A DNA stretch of 64,000 nucleotides from Paramecium sonneborni. Taxonomy: Eukaryota > Ciliophora > Oligohymenophorea > Peniculida > Parameciidae. Below, in pieces: positions 23,106 through 35,596 of this stretch. Position 1 is the stretch's first letter. Every line of letters starts with the position of its first letter. The DNA is taken from positions 248,001-312,000 of the forward strand of contig CAJJDN010000120.1 in NCBI GenBank assembly GCA_905182985.1. The letters run 5' to 3'. The translations under genes were made by a program, and so were the position numbers. Under the pieces are notes generated by a model. The model searched no databases. It was not told the DNA's origin and was given only the letters and a program-made list of their open reading frames with translations.

Positions 23106-25979
23106 TTCTTCGCATTGTATTTTTTTGTCTGTATAACAAACTTGTAATTATTAACTTTAATTTGAGGATTTATTTAGAGTTAATTTAAAGTTGTGGCTTG
23201 AATTACTTCTTAAGTAAAACATATTGTCTCTTGGGCCTAATATCGATATATATTTTACTTGATTATTATTAATATGATTTTCCTAATAAAGAGAATCCTT
23301 TAGTTTTATTAGCTGACTAACATCTATAAAACTTTTTCAAAGAATTAACTATAGGTTTAGGAGTATGTACACTCTTTACTAATAATCTTGCTGGTTATTA
23401 CAAAGAATTATCATTATTGTTGTTATTATTATTAGTACTTGATTCATCTCCAAGATATGATGTAATAGGTCGTTTTGGTTATTTCGGAATTTAAGGATTC
23501 TTTATTTTGACAATTCCATTTTAAATTAAGACTGAAAATTGTTATCTTTTATAATTTGATCCTTTCTAAATATAATTAAGTGGATCATGAACTTTTTCAA
23601 ATAATTAGTATGGATTATTACAATGTTGCTATCTTTAAATAAATTATTATAATGTTATTTCATTAGTTTTTTTAGTCGATTCTAATTATTTTTATTTAAA
23701 ATATTGTTGAATAAAATTAGGTATCTTTTTTACAGGACTTTTTGTTCTTTAAAATTCAGCAAGTTCTTCATCTTGATGATTAGGAGTATTACTAATATTT
23801 ATTTTATTAGCATTCGTAGAATTATTTTTAGTTTATTTTTCAGAGTTAGATTTAAGAACTTTGAAACTGAAACTTTTTTTGATTTCTGAGTTGATAATCA
23901 TTTATTTAGAAGTAGATTGCCAATTCTTTTCCATTTCTTCACATTATTGATTATAGATTTCTTCTCTTTAGATATGTTTATCATGAAATAAATCTTATAA
24001 AGATTAAATGACAACATTAATATTTAAAAAGTTCTTTAACTATTTTATTGATATCATTTATAAAACTGCAATTTTAGAGATTACTTTAACATTATAAAAT
24101 GCATATTCCTAATAAAGAAGTTCTTCACCTATGACACCTGAATTAGTAAGTTAACAAATATTAATTTCTGTTTGCCAATACTTTTTAGGTAAGACTTATT
24201 TTTCATAATGAGTCATGTTTTTTTCATAAAATCGAGAAATTTGTAAAATTCCTTCTGAGAGAACATAAAGATATTAAGCAGATTCATTCTATTTATAAAT
24301 GATGTTTCNGTAATTATTAACTTTAATTTGAGGATTTATTTAGAGTTAATTTAAAGTTGTGGCTTGAATTACTTCTTAAGTAAAACATATTGTCTCTTGG
24401 GCCTAATATCGATATATATTTTACTTGATTATTATTAATATGATTTTCCTAATAAAGAGAATCCTTTAGTTTTATTAGCTGACTAACATCTATAAAACTT
24501 TTTCAAAGAATTAACTATAGGTTTAGGAGTATGTACACTCTTTACTAATAATCTTGCTGGTTATTACAAAGAATTATCATTATTGTTGTTATTATTATTA
24601 GTACTTGATTCATCTCCAAGATATGATGTAATAGGTCGTTTTGGTTATTTCGGAATTTAAGGATTCTTTATTTTGACAATTCCATTTTAAATTAAGACTG
24701 AAAATTGTTATCTTTTATAATTTGATCCTTTCTAAATATAATTAAGTGGATCATGAACTTTTTCAAATAATTAGTATGGATTATTACAATGTTGCTATCT
24801 TTAAATAAATTATTATAATGTTATTTCATTAGTTTTTTTAGTCGATTCTAATTATTTTTATTTAAAATATTGTTGAATAAAATTAGGTATCTTTTTTACA
24901 GGACTTTTTGTTCTTTAAAATTCAGCAAGTTCTTCATCTTGATGATTAGGAGTATTACTAATATTTATTTTATTAGCATTCGTAGAATTATTTTTAGTTT
25001 ATTTTTCAGAGTTAGATTTAAGAACTTTGAAACTGAAACTTTTTTTGATTTCTGAGTTGATAATCATTTATTTAGAAGTAGATTGCCAATTCTTTTCCAT
25101 TTCTTCACATTATTGATTATAGATTTCTTCTCTTTAGATATGTTTATCATGAAATAAATCTTATAAAGATTAAATGACAACATTAATATTTAAAAAGTTC
25201 TTTAACTATTTTATTGATATCATTTATAAAACTGCAATTTTAGAGATTACTTTAACATTATAAAATGCATATTCCTAATAAAGAAGTTCTTCACCTATGA
25301 CACCTGAATTAGTAAGTTAACAAATATTAATTTCTGTTTGCCAATACTTTTTAGGTAAGACTTATTTTTCATAATGAGTCATGTTTTTTTCATAAAATCG
25401 AGAAATTTGTAAAATTCCTTCTGAGAGAACATAAAGATATTAAGCAGATTCATTCTATTTATAAATGATGTTTCCAGCAGATAAAGTAGTTTCAATAAAA
25501 GTTCTGATTAGTTTTTCTTAAATTTTGCTAGAGTTAATTTTATCAATAGAAGTAATATTTTATAATAAAATATTTTTGCGATATTAAAAATTAGATCCAT
25601 GAGTATGATTAAAATTTTTGTAAATATTAATGGGTACTATAATACAATGTGTATCGACCTTTTTAAATGAGAATTAGTACCACTACATAGAATGAATAAT
25701 CTAAATCGTACCATGAATCAATACTATATGTATCACCATTATCAGCTAATATTTAACCTTTGAGGATGAAATAAGCATATTCACTTTTATTCTTTACATG
25801 TTCACCATGTTTGAATGATTTATAATTCATACTATAACATAGCTATATAAAATTATTTATACTTCTTTAAGTATTTCATATGGAGCATGAAATTGTTGTA
25901 ATTGACTCATATAATCTTGAATAGCTGCAATATCTTCTTGAGATTTATGAACTTTACTTAATCTAGATATGAGGTACAT
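23094..25979 (-). CDS. Protein with two cyclic-nucleotide-binding domains
   Basis: 549 residues once one 1166-bp duplicated segment is removed; introns of 20, 28 and 22 nt. It starts MYLISRLSKVHKSQEDI. The first cNMP-binding-like unit contains YKSFKHGEHVKNKSEYAYFILKG-type sequence; the second contains AQYLYVLSEGILQI, then an insert, then GVIGEELLYQEYAFYNV, which matches the FGE...RAA phosphate-binding cassette only partly (GEE present, Arg replaced). Nucleotide binding is therefore uncertain. The C-terminal 200 residues are Ser/Asn/Lys-rich without a domain. There is no kinase part, so it may be a regulator or scaffold. Confidence 0.7.
23144..25474. repeat. Direct repeat of 1165 bp around a single N (assembly artefact)
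   Basis: Bases 23144-24308 recur as 24310-25474, with N at 24309. The repeat lies inside the cyclic-nucleotide-binding gene. Removing one copy leaves a continuous reading frame, which supports an unmerged contig overlap. Confidence 0.9.
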
Positions 25980-26626
25980 TTGTTAAAATTAATTATTTAT
26001 AAAAATAGAATTTATAAATAACATCATGCATGCACTTTCCCTTACTAACAGTACTCTTATATATTGTTATTATTAATTTCTAATGGATTTATTATAATAA
26101 ATAACATCTAGATAAATCTATTTACAATACTAAATCCAATTTTTAAAGAGATCTTTTAACTAAAATAAATATTATTATAAAATAATTTTCTTAAGAATGG
26201 TAGCTTATGTTTTCTTGATTTCTTTTTTTCACTTATAAAAGAATTACAAAATATAATTCGAAATTTCATTTAAGCAAATAAATCATATATCAAGTAAATA
26301 GATTTATTATTTAATTTATTTGACTTCTTAAATTAAATTCATAAGCGATTAAATCCAATTATTAAAAATGATTGTCATTAATTATTATCACAATTAAACT
26401 AATTTATTTTTTGAATTTAAGTTTTTTGGATAATTTTAGAAGAACATCGTTTGTAGTAATACTAAAGATAAAACCCATAATTTTAAATTATTTTTTTCTT
26501 TTCTTGTAATTATTTGATTTTCTAATACAAATCGTTTGAGGTAAGAATTCAAAGAAAATATTATAAAATTTGCAAAATTATTAAATTTAATATTTGTTTT
26601 AAATCGAAAGAATTTAGAAATTATAG
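25980..26626. other. Divergent intergenic region
   Basis: 647 bp between the starts of two divergent genes, so it should contain both promoters. No specific site can be pointed to in this AT-rich stretch. Openings on the minus strand here look like chance. Confidence 0.5.
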
Positions 26627-27253
26627 ATGTCAAAATAGGCTTCTTATGATATAATGTGTAAGTTTCTGATTCTTGGATCTTCTTCAGTTGGTAAAACAAA
26701 TCTCTTAATGCGCTTTACTGATGATAATTTTTATGAAAATCATGTTGCTACAATAGGAGTGGATTTTAAATTTAAAGAAGTAAAAACAAATGGTAAAATA
26801 ATGAAAATGTAAATTTGGGATACTGCAGGATAAGAAAAATTTAGAACTTTAACATAAAATTATTATAAATTTGCACATGGAGTATTAATTGTTTATGCTG
26901 TTGATGATTTGAAATCATTTTAAGAAGTAACTTTTTGGATGAATTCTTTGAAATAACATGGAAAAAATGAAATTCCAATAATTTTAATAGCAAATAAGAA
27001 AGATGTTAGTGATTCAAGAATAGTATCACAATAATAAGGAGAAGAATTAGCAAGTTAAATGGGAGTTGATTATATTGAAACATCAGCAAAATTAGATATA
27101 AATGTTCATGAAGCATTTCAACGATTAGCTGATCTAGCTATGTAATAAAGTAATGGCAAGATTTCTTTGCCTAATTTAACAGAAGACACTAGTTATAAAA
27201 TCAATTTAACTAAAAATACAAAGAAAGAATCAAAAAAAAAAGACTGTTGTTGA
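26627..27253 (+). CDS. Rab-family small GTPase
   Basis: 208 residues, no intron. All G boxes are present: GSSSVGKTNL (G1), TIG in switch I (G2), WDTAGQEKF (G3), NKKD (G4), ETSAKL (G5). The Rab-type FKFKEV and YYKFAHGVLIVYAVD segments fit the Rab1/Rab8 neighbourhood. The tail ends KKKDCC, a double-Cys geranylgeranylation site. It should cycle between cytosol and membranes in vesicle traffic. A TBC Rab-GAP is encoded at 39891, but nothing here shows they are partners. ATG 26654 is an alternative start that would still keep G1. Confidence 0.92.
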
Positions 27254-27403
27254 TATACAAATAATATTTTATTCATTTATTTAATGAAGTCCTTTTTCAA
27301 AAAATATTTTATGGATAATTTATTCATTCCTCTAAATTGAGGTTTAATGAATTATTATTTTATGTTTTTATTATATTTCTATTTTTCTCTAAAATTTTTA
27401 ATA

Positions 27404-27770
27404 ATGTCTCCTGATCCTAATATATATAATTTTGTAACTAATCTATAGCAATTATCTTAGAAAGATTATAAAAAACACTTTTATTAAAACAATGTTGTTC
27501 TCTCTAATCTTTAATTATAAATAAAGAAAATCATTTTATCAGCATATAATTAGGATAATTTTGATGGATAATCAAGCTACTAATTAGGTAGAATAACTCT
27601 AGAAAATTAAATTAATTATTTTACAAATTGCTATAAAGAATATTTAAAGTAAATTTTTGTTTTAAATATATATAAGTTCCCAAACTCTTGATAGAATAGA
27701 CTCTTAAAAGAAAAAAAAGATTATAATATTTTTAATTTTATATATTCATCTATTGCCAAATAATTATTGA
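27404..27770 (+). CDS. Short helical protein, possibly the first part of a longer gene
   Basis: 112 residues with one 28-nt intron. Starts MSPDPNIYNFVTNLQQL; helical and Gln/Asn/Tyr-rich, ending in a Lys-rich then hydrophobic stretch. No domain recognised. The stop lies only 6 bp before the next candidate start (27777), so both may be one gene whose internal intron I could not place. It crosses the start of the duplicated block at 27521; a 5'-truncated copy is at 28718-28967. Confidence 0.45.
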
Positions 27771-27776
27771 GTTATA

Positions 27777-28244
27777 ATGAAGTAAGAAAAAGGAGGAGGT
27801 GGAGAAATTTATAAGAAATATTAAAAAATTAAAAGTATAAAAATAGAATAATAATGAGTTTTTATTGTTATGAAAATATTTCGAAGTAGATTATTTATTA
27901 GTAAGATAAAGAGTAAAGTAATAAAGTGATGAATAGATGGTTTAAGATTAATATTGGAATATATAAAATCAAATATATTAGATTTAAGTTGGAAATAATA
28001 AGATCAAATAAAGTATTAATATTTGTAAAGTAAGGAACAAACTGTAATAATCAGGTGATGAGGTTGTTTAATTAAAATGATTATTTTTGTTTAGTTTAAG
28101 AATTAAATAACAATAGAGAATGAAGGATTAGAGGGATAGATAAAAAAAAGAAATATTTTAGATAATGAAATTGATGAAGATTAAATTTAAAAGAAAACAT
28201 TGATTAATGATGAGAGAGAATATATAAAGAATAATTTAACTTGA
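27777..28244 (+). CDS. Gln/Lys-rich coiled-coil coding stretch, unresolved
   Basis: The G-rich plus strand reads as short coding pieces in two frames, for example YLLVRQRVKQQSDEQMVQDQ and, after a 32-nt intron, EGLEGQIKKRNILDNEIDED ending YIKNNLT-stop. The upstream exon linking these to an ATG could not be fixed, because an in-frame TGA lies just before. It may be the 3' part of the gene at 27404. The second copy of the same sequence is at 28974-29441. Confidence 0.3.
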
Positions 28245-28330
28245 CTTTTAAAGAGAATGAGGATTAAAGTGTAAAAATGATTTTGTTTATTTTGATTATT
28301 AAATTATTAGTTAAAATCACTTATAGGATT

Positions 28331-28716
28331 ATGAATATTTTCTAGTCTAACTAACTGTCACCTTTTATAAGTTAAAAGATAGTTAAAAAGACCACAGTTG
28401 TTATGCAACCGAATCAATTAAAGAAGAGTCATGTAGATGCTAAGCCTATAAGATTCTTAGAGTGGGATGATGATGCAAAATAGATAAAATTATGTTTGGA
28501 TTTAAAGAGATATGTAAGTTAATTATAATATTAAAATATAGAATTCACTTTTTAGAACTGGACCTGCTTCATTTATTGTATTTGTTGTTGCGAGATCAGA
28601 AATAAATTAAATTTCTAAATTGAATTTAGATAAGAGTTTACCTCTTATAGATACTAAACTATAAAAAGGTATTTATATTTGGAATCATGTTATATACAAT
28701 GAGCATAAAAACATTT
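28331..28716 (+). pseudogene. Duplicate 5' fragment of the GBP-like gene (artefact)
   Basis: Same sequence as the beginning of the gene at 29528, cut by the N at 28717. Confidence 0.8.
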
Positions 28717-29527
28717 NATAAAGAAAATCATTTTATCAGCATATAATTAGGATAATTTTGATGGATAATCAAGCTACTAATTAGGTAGAATAACTCTAGA
28801 AAATTAAATTAATTATTTTACAAATTGCTATAAAGAATATTTAAAGTAAATTTTTGTTTTAAATATATATAAGTTCCCAAACTCTTGATAGAATAGACTC
28901 TTAAAAGAAAAAAAAGATTATAATATTTTTAATTTTATATATTCATCTATTGCCAAATAATTATTGAGTTATAATGAAGTAAGAAAAAGGAGGAGGTGGA
29001 GAAATTTATAAGAAATATTAAAAAATTAAAAGTATAAAAATAGAATAATAATGAGTTTTTATTGTTATGAAAATATTTCGAAGTAGATTATTTATTAGTA
29101 AGATAAAGAGTAAAGTAATAAAGTGATGAATAGATGGTTTAAGATTAATATTGGAATATATAAAATCAAATATATTAGATTTAAGTTGGAAATAATAAGA
29201 TCAAATAAAGTATTAATATTTGTAAAGTAAGGAACAAACTGTAATAATCAGGTGATGAGGTTGTTTAATTAAAATGATTATTTTTGTTTAGTTTAAGAAT
29301 TAAATAACAATAGAGAATGAAGGATTAGAGGGATAGATAAAAAAAAGAAATATTTTAGATAATGAAATTGATGAAGATTAAATTTAAAAGAAAACATTGA
29401 TTAATGATGAGAGAGAATATATAAAGAATAATTTAACTTGACTTTTAAAGAGAATGAGGATTAAAGTGTAAAAATGATTTTGTTTATTTTGATTATTAAA
29501 TTATTAGTTAAAATCACTTATAGGATT

Positions 29528-31290
29528 ATGAATATTTTCTAGTCTAACTAACTGTCACCTTTTATAAGTTAAAAGATAGTTAAAAAGACCACAGTTGTTA
29601 TGCAACCGAATCAATTAAAGAAGAGTCATGTAGATGCTAAGCCTATAAGATTCTTAGAGTGGGATGATGATGCAAAATAGATAAAATTATGTTTGGATTT
29701 AAAGAGATATGTAAGTTAATTATAATATTAAAATATAGAATTCACTTTTTAGAACTGGACCTGCTTCATTTATTGTATTTGTTGTTGCGAGATCAGAAAT
29801 AAATTAAATTTCTAAATTGAATTTAGATAAGAGTTTACCTCTTATAGATACTAAACTATAAAAAGGTATTTATATTTGGAATCATGTTATATACAATGAG
29901 CATAAAAACATTTAATTATATTAGCTCTTATGTATCTTAGGTGAATAGCTTTAAGAGAAATAGTTAAGAAGATAAATTTTAAATTTAGTTGATAATAGTA
30001 ATGTATTCATTCATGCAGATACTGTATTAATGACAGTAGCATCTCTTTTAGCTAGTGAAATTGTATTTCTTTTAAATAATAATGATGATGAGATTTTAGA
30101 AAATTTTTATTAAATTACAAAAAATGATTAGCATCAATATTATTAATTATAAGTTATCAATTTTGTTGAAGGTTTATCTCCTAGCATTGATTAATTTAAA
30201 TGGTATCAAATCTATAACAATATTAAAATTACAATCATTGAAGATACACATTATCCTAATGTTTCAAGTTCAACATTTATTGATAATCCTGTAGAAACTT
30301 TAAATAATTGGGCTTTAGAATTAGAAATGTCATTACAAAAAAAGATTTATCAATGTTATGAAATAGATTTTCTAACATTTTTCTCTGTTGCTGAAATTAT
30401 TACTAAAAGTTCTATTTCAGAATTAGCAAAACTCAATATTAAAGAAAATATGTAATTTTTTATATTACTATTCAGTTTCTTTAAAGCTATGCAAAAATAA
30501 ATCAAATATGAAAAAGATTACATTGAAAGTTCTTATTATAAAGAAATTAGAGAATTTTGTTCAATCTCAGATGAAGTCACTGTAGACTCTTTAACTTCTA
30601 AACTTAACTAAATGAGAGAATAGGCTATGTCATTATATTACATTCAATTAGGTTAATTTTAAGATAATCCTGATTATAATAAATGTTAACAAATCATTCA
30701 ATAAAAGATTGATCAATTAGAATTAGAGTGTATCAGTTATAATTTTGAATTAATGGATATGTATTTTTATTTAAATATTTAGATTAATTTAGTGAATTAA
30801 GCTAATAATTTGATAAAATTGAAAAAAAATATAAAGATTCCTTTCCTGACACTTACACTTAATTTTTAAATGAAATACTCAAATATCGTGAATTTAGAGG
30901 TTTGAAATACAAAAATATCTAATAACATTTATAAAGTACTTACAAATCTAAATTATATTCTTATATTACAGAATATAATAAATAATAAAAATTACTCTAT
31001 GAAAAACGAATGTAAACTTAAAATGAAAAATAATATTAAATTCTTAAGCAAAGAGAGAAAGAACTTTTGAGAGGACTTGAAATTCTTTAAAATTATACAG
31101 ATTTAATGAGAGATGAAATTGGAACTCTTAAAAATCTTATTGATGTAACTTATTAGAATGTATAAATTAGTTCAATAATCAAATCAATATTGTTGTTAAG
31201 TATAAATAAGAAATCAGAAAATTGGATAATGAAATACTATAATTATAATAATAAGTGAATAAAATTTAGATTAAAAAAAAGTAATCGTGA
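29528..31290 (+). CDS. Guanylate-binding-protein-like protein with degenerate P-loop
   Basis: 558 residues; introns of 28, 32 and 26 nt give an exact multiple of three. The N-terminal third follows the GBP large-GTPase layout: KPIRFLEWDDDAKQI, FRTG at the P-loop position, then LQKGIYIWNHVIY (matching the GBP TKGIWIW motif), and DTVLMTVASLLASEIVFLLN (matching the LALLLSS helix). The P-loop G-x(4)-GKS is replaced by RTGPAS, and the DxEG motif is not evident, so GTP binding is doubtful. The C-terminal half is helical, GBP_C-like, with a final coiled coil (EKELLRGLEILQNYTDLM) and Lys-rich end. Call based on pattern only. Confidence 0.6.
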
Positions 31291-31538
31291 ATTTTGATTC
31301 TCAATTCTATATAAATTCAACATTTTATTTACTTAAAGATATGAATTTGTAATTAGATATCATTTTTCTTATTGATTAATTATATAAAATCAGGAAATTT
31401 ATTCATTAAAGTCTCAATCTTAATCAATTTAAAATCATCAATTTTAATGATTAATTAATTTTTTATTTTCAATTAACTTATTATTAATTACTTTTTAATT
31501 AATTCATTATTTTAGATATTTTTATTAGTAATAAGTTA

Positions 31539-33295
31539 ATGGATAAGTAAAACATGTACCTAAATCGTTTCTTTATAGATAAAAAAAATAAATCAAATAC
31601 ATTTTGGGAAAAAGATTTTAGAAAGTTGATTTCAAATGAAAGTAATTTTACATTAAACAATGATAATTGTATTTGTTTGTATAAAAAGGGGAAATATTTC
31701 AATAAGTTCATTGCTAGATACTATACTATATAAGGAACCTATTTATTTTATGGTGATAAAGTATAATCAGAAGATATATTAACTTATAGGATTTAAAAGG
31801 TTTCAGAAAATTAGAAAATGTGTATATGTCAACATCATTGGGTATGAATGTCTACCCATATTAAATTGAACTGATGCATAATCATAATTAGATTGTGTTA
31901 TAGACAAATTCTGAATTGGATTTCCTCTAATTTAAATAATAATTGGAGCATTTTTGTATTTTAGTTGGATTTTAGAATGAATATATTATCATCAATTAAA
32001 TAGGATTTGGATCGACAGCCTAAGTAAATATGTTATAAATTAAAGGTTTTTATTTCTAAATTTTTAAGAGATGGTTTTTACTATGCAATAAAAAGAATCA
32101 GAAAAAATTCTAAATTGAATCCTCAATTTCTAATGGAGGAAATTTAGGTATTGAATGATTTATCTCATCCGAATATAATTAAATTACATAGAATATTTGA
32201 AACTAATTGTATTTTATAATATATCTCCCTTTTAGAACATATAAATATGGTATTACAATTAGTGGAAGGAGGTGAATTACTAAAAAGTTAAAGATATAAC
32301 ATTCGTGATGCAAGAATAATTTTCAAATAGTTAGTGGAATGTGTAGATTATATGCATTAGAAAGGTGTAATGCATCGAGATTTAAAACCTTAGAATATAT
32401 TATGCAAAACAAATTCGTTAGATATAGTTTTAGCTGATTTTGGTTTAGCTACATATATAAAAGCTAAATCTCATATTTATTATCGATGTGGTACCACTGG
32501 TTATGTAGCTCCAGAAATATTATAATATAAAGAAGGTAATAAAATGTATACAGAGAAATGTGATATCTTTAGTCTTGGAGTCATTTTATATCAATTGTAA
32601 ATTATATTATAATTTTATTATTAGGATATATAACTAACATCCATTTAAAGATTCTTAAAAGGAAAAGATGCTTAAAAATAATCTCTATGTTGAATATAAG
32701 TTTGATGATGCCATCAAAATTCCATAATGTTGTAAAGAACTCATTTCTCTTATGTTGAAACAGAATCCAAAATAAAGACCTAATGCTGATGAAATTCTCA
32801 AGCATGAATTCTTTTATGAATAATTCTTTGAGCATCAGAATTAAACTTTAACTTATCTAGAACCATAGTACAAAAATAAATAATATTTTAAGTTCTGATT
32901 AAAAACGTTCGGGACCCTCTTTAAGTAGTTACAATGTTGATATAAAATTTTCAACTCTTAATAATGGATTTAAATTATTTGAAGATGAAGTTGATTATAA
33001 TCAACATTAGGATGGTGATTTAATTGAAACATCACCTCTCTGGTCTAAAAGAATTGAATTATAAAGATGCCAATCTTAACGTTCTTAAGCTAGCTCTATT
33101 GTTATTTAGAGACAATAATCTTAAGATTTTAAAACCAAAAAACTTTCTATATTTAGAGCAGAATTAAAATAATAATCTCTTTAAGTTCTTTTACCACAAA
33201 TGGATAAATCAACTTAAGAATCATCAGATTATCATCAAATACCTTATATTTTCTAAACAAATATGCTTTTAGTTCATAAAAAAAAATATTATTGA
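31539..33295 (+). CDS. PH-domain Ser/Thr protein kinase (CAMK-like)
   Basis: 541 residues; introns of 29, 22, 27, 28 and 25 nt. The PH-like region (about residues 48-150) runs from LYKKGKYFNKFIARYYTI to LDFLQFKQQLEHF. The kinase has IGFGSTAQVF, the ATP lysine in YAIKRI, LSHPNIIKL, HRDLKPQN, ADFGLA and GTTGYVAPE, then FSLGVILYQL and the KQRPNADEILKHEFF end of the domain. All catalytic residues are present. The C-terminal 150 residues are Ser/Gln-rich. Same architecture as the gene at 1101-2510, suggesting a multigene family regulated through membrane lipids (inference). Confidence 0.87.
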
Positions 33296-33996
33296 ATTCT
33301 CTATCTGATATATTAATTTAAATATTTATTTCATATTATCTTATAATTAATTATATTTTTATAAATACCAGATAATGTTGATTTTTATAATGATTAATTT
33401 AGTCCATTTTTTATTTAAATAAAACATCCTCAATTTTATTATTTTAACTAGCTCTAACAAAAATTACAAAATATACTTTATAATGGGAAATTATAAAATC
33501 CTCGTAAAACAAAACAATCCTTAAAAAAACGCTTATATTTTTACTTTAAAAATTATGAAATTCAAATTTTTTATTGTTAAAATAAATTTTAACTATATAA
33601 AATAAAAAGCCCTGGTATAGCAGATTTTTATATATAATTTTACTATTACAATCATGGTAATATTTAAAAAAGGAATTTTTTAGTTGATCTTTTATGATAT
33701 TTCAAAAATACATAAATTGATGTATGTTATCGAAATTTCTTTCATATAAAAGTTATATAATATAAACTATAGTGTCAACAATTTTTTATCAATATAATAT
33801 AAACATAATTTTTAGTGACTTAAATTTTATTTATGAAGCCCATTCTGATATTTAAAAATTTTGTATTTAAATATCGCTTCTTTAAATATAATATAACAGA
33901 AATAAGAAGTTTAAAATTCTTAAACATTTCTAAATATATATGAATATTCTTAGAACAAATCGAAAAAAAATTTCATTCATTATTAAAATCTTTAAA
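33296..33996. other. Long AT-rich spacer
   Basis: 701 bp with no reading frame or RNA gene I can support; long for this gene-dense window. Confidence 0.5.
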
Positions 33997-34497
33997 ATGA
34001 ATTCAAAGTCTTAACATTAGACCCATAGAAAAACGTCACTTCAAGAATAAAATAGTATTTTAAAAAAACCTAAAAACAATAATAGAAATTAGTTTGAGTT
34101 TTAGGAAGAAATTAGGAGTGAATTTATAATTAGACAAAAGGAATATGAGGATTTATATAAATTTCATAATTACGATACTGAAAATTTAGTAAATACCCCA
34201 ATAAGAATGGATTCTCATTAAAGCAAGTTTAAATCTATCATTAATGATGCTAAATTAAAATTTATGAACTCCTATACTTACCAAAACTAAAACTATCTCG
34301 AAAAATAACAAAGCTCTATTAAATTTATTGCTGAGTAATAGAGAAATTAAAAGAGACTTTTAAAGAAAGACAATTCAAATACAACTTAAAATATAAATTA
34401 AATCAATTTAAATTTGATTTTGTCTTTAACAATTCCCATTCTCTGCTTTATTGTAATATTTTTAGAGTAATTGAAGAAGGATTAGATAATTATATGA
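33997..34497 (+). CDS. Tail-anchored protein, paralogue 1
   Basis: 166 residues, no intron. Polar N terminus, then QEEIRSEFIIRQKEYEDLYK, the helix INDAKLKFMNS, the stretch QQSSIKFIAEQQRNQK, and a C-terminal membrane segment (NLILSLTIPILCFIVIFLEQ). The next gene has the same order with N-L-x-L-x-L-x-x-T-I-P-x-x-C-x-x-V-I-x-L-E in its anchor, so the two are tandem paralogues. Bulk should be cytosolic. No known family recognised. Confidence 0.7.
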
Positions 34498-34896
34498 TTT
34501 TATATATACGTGTAATCAATCTTTATTATATAAATAATGTACTTTTTATTTTATTTAAAATAATTTATCTTGTTTAATTAATAATTAAAGTTATGTATAT
34601 ATTTAATGAGTATTTCTAATAGCAAATAAAATTTAATCTAAGAATATTACTTAAAATATTAACTCAGTTGAAATATTGTTAATCATCATACAAATATACT
34701 TGTTAATTCTTTCACTAAAAAACAGCGTATAATTTAAAACTAAGTTGAACATTTTTTATGATGAAATTTTTTTTTGTACATAGCGAAAAATATTTAGCAT
34801 AGTTTATAATAGAGAAATAATTATTAAAAATTTGTATAAGAAGTATTAATGATCATAAAATCTTTTGAAAGTATTATTATTTATATTTATTTAAAG
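34498..34896. other. Spacer between tandem paralogues
   Basis: 399 bp, AT-rich, no recognisable feature. Confidence 0.5.
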
Positions 34897-35394
34897 ATGA
34901 TATCAATTGCAAATGAAAGACATACACGATAACGTCTAAATATACCTACACAATTAAATTAAAAACCTTTATATTCCCAAAAAAAACAATAAATACCATA
35001 ATAAGAAATCGTAAAAGATCTTTTAGACAGATAAATAGAGTATGATAAGCTAAATAAGATATATATTCCAGTTAAATCCAATAATAAAAATCGTTCTTCT
35101 TAAAAAGAATCTAAATTTTACTCAATGAAAGAAGCTGTGAGAGAAGCAAAAATTAAATTTTTAGAAAAACCTATTATTTATGAAAAGCTATAGAAAAATG
35201 AAACTCAATATTTCTAACAACAGAAAAATTCAATTTCATTGATAGCATAAATTTTTCGAAATTAAAAAGCTCATTTAGGTTCTAAATCAAATCATTATAA
35301 TTAAAGAAGAAATAAATGGAATCTAGAATTGATGTTAATCATTACAATCCCAACAATCTGTCTTCTAGTGATTATTCTTGAATTTATGTATTGA
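34897..35394 (+). CDS. Tail-anchored protein, paralogue 2
   Basis: 165 residues, no intron. Parallels the preceding gene: IVKDLLDRQIEYDKLNKI, then the helix VREAKIKFLEKP, then QQKNSISLIAQIFRNQKAHL, and the anchor LELMLIITIPTICLLVIILE ending four residues later. A third, more distant relative is at 20621-21117. The function of the family is unknown. Confidence 0.7.
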
Positions 35395-35596
35395 ATCGAA
35401 AAAATTTATAAATTGAAGCATTTTCAATATTACTTGTTATCAAATTATTTTTCCCAAATAAATTGTAATTTTTTCAGCATATGAAAAATTTTTTTTTTTA
35501 ATTTTTATATTAAACTCATTTAAGATTTGTTAATTTGCTTGTAAATTAAATTGTTTTTTTTAGAAAAAAGTAATATATTTTATATTTTTTTTTAAT

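Larger units (their letters stand above)
27521..29913. repeat. Direct repeat of 1196 bp around a single N (assembly artefact)
   Basis: Bases 27521-28716 recur as 28718-29913, with N at 28717. The unit spans the end of one gene, an unresolved coding stretch and the 5' end of the GBP-like gene. Confidence 0.9.

Noticed and set aside
23704..25055. Two identical plus-strand 61-residue ORFs (23704 and 24870)
   Set aside because: Antisense of the cNMP-binding gene and duplicated only by the artificial repeat.
4185..29913. Biological tandem duplications
   Set aside because: All four are exact, of similar length, separated by one N, and disrupt genes unless collapsed; unmerged contigs explain them better.
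33296..33996. Possible gene in the 700-bp spacer
   Set aside because: Only short frames without coding-like codon use; no start with a following intron pattern.
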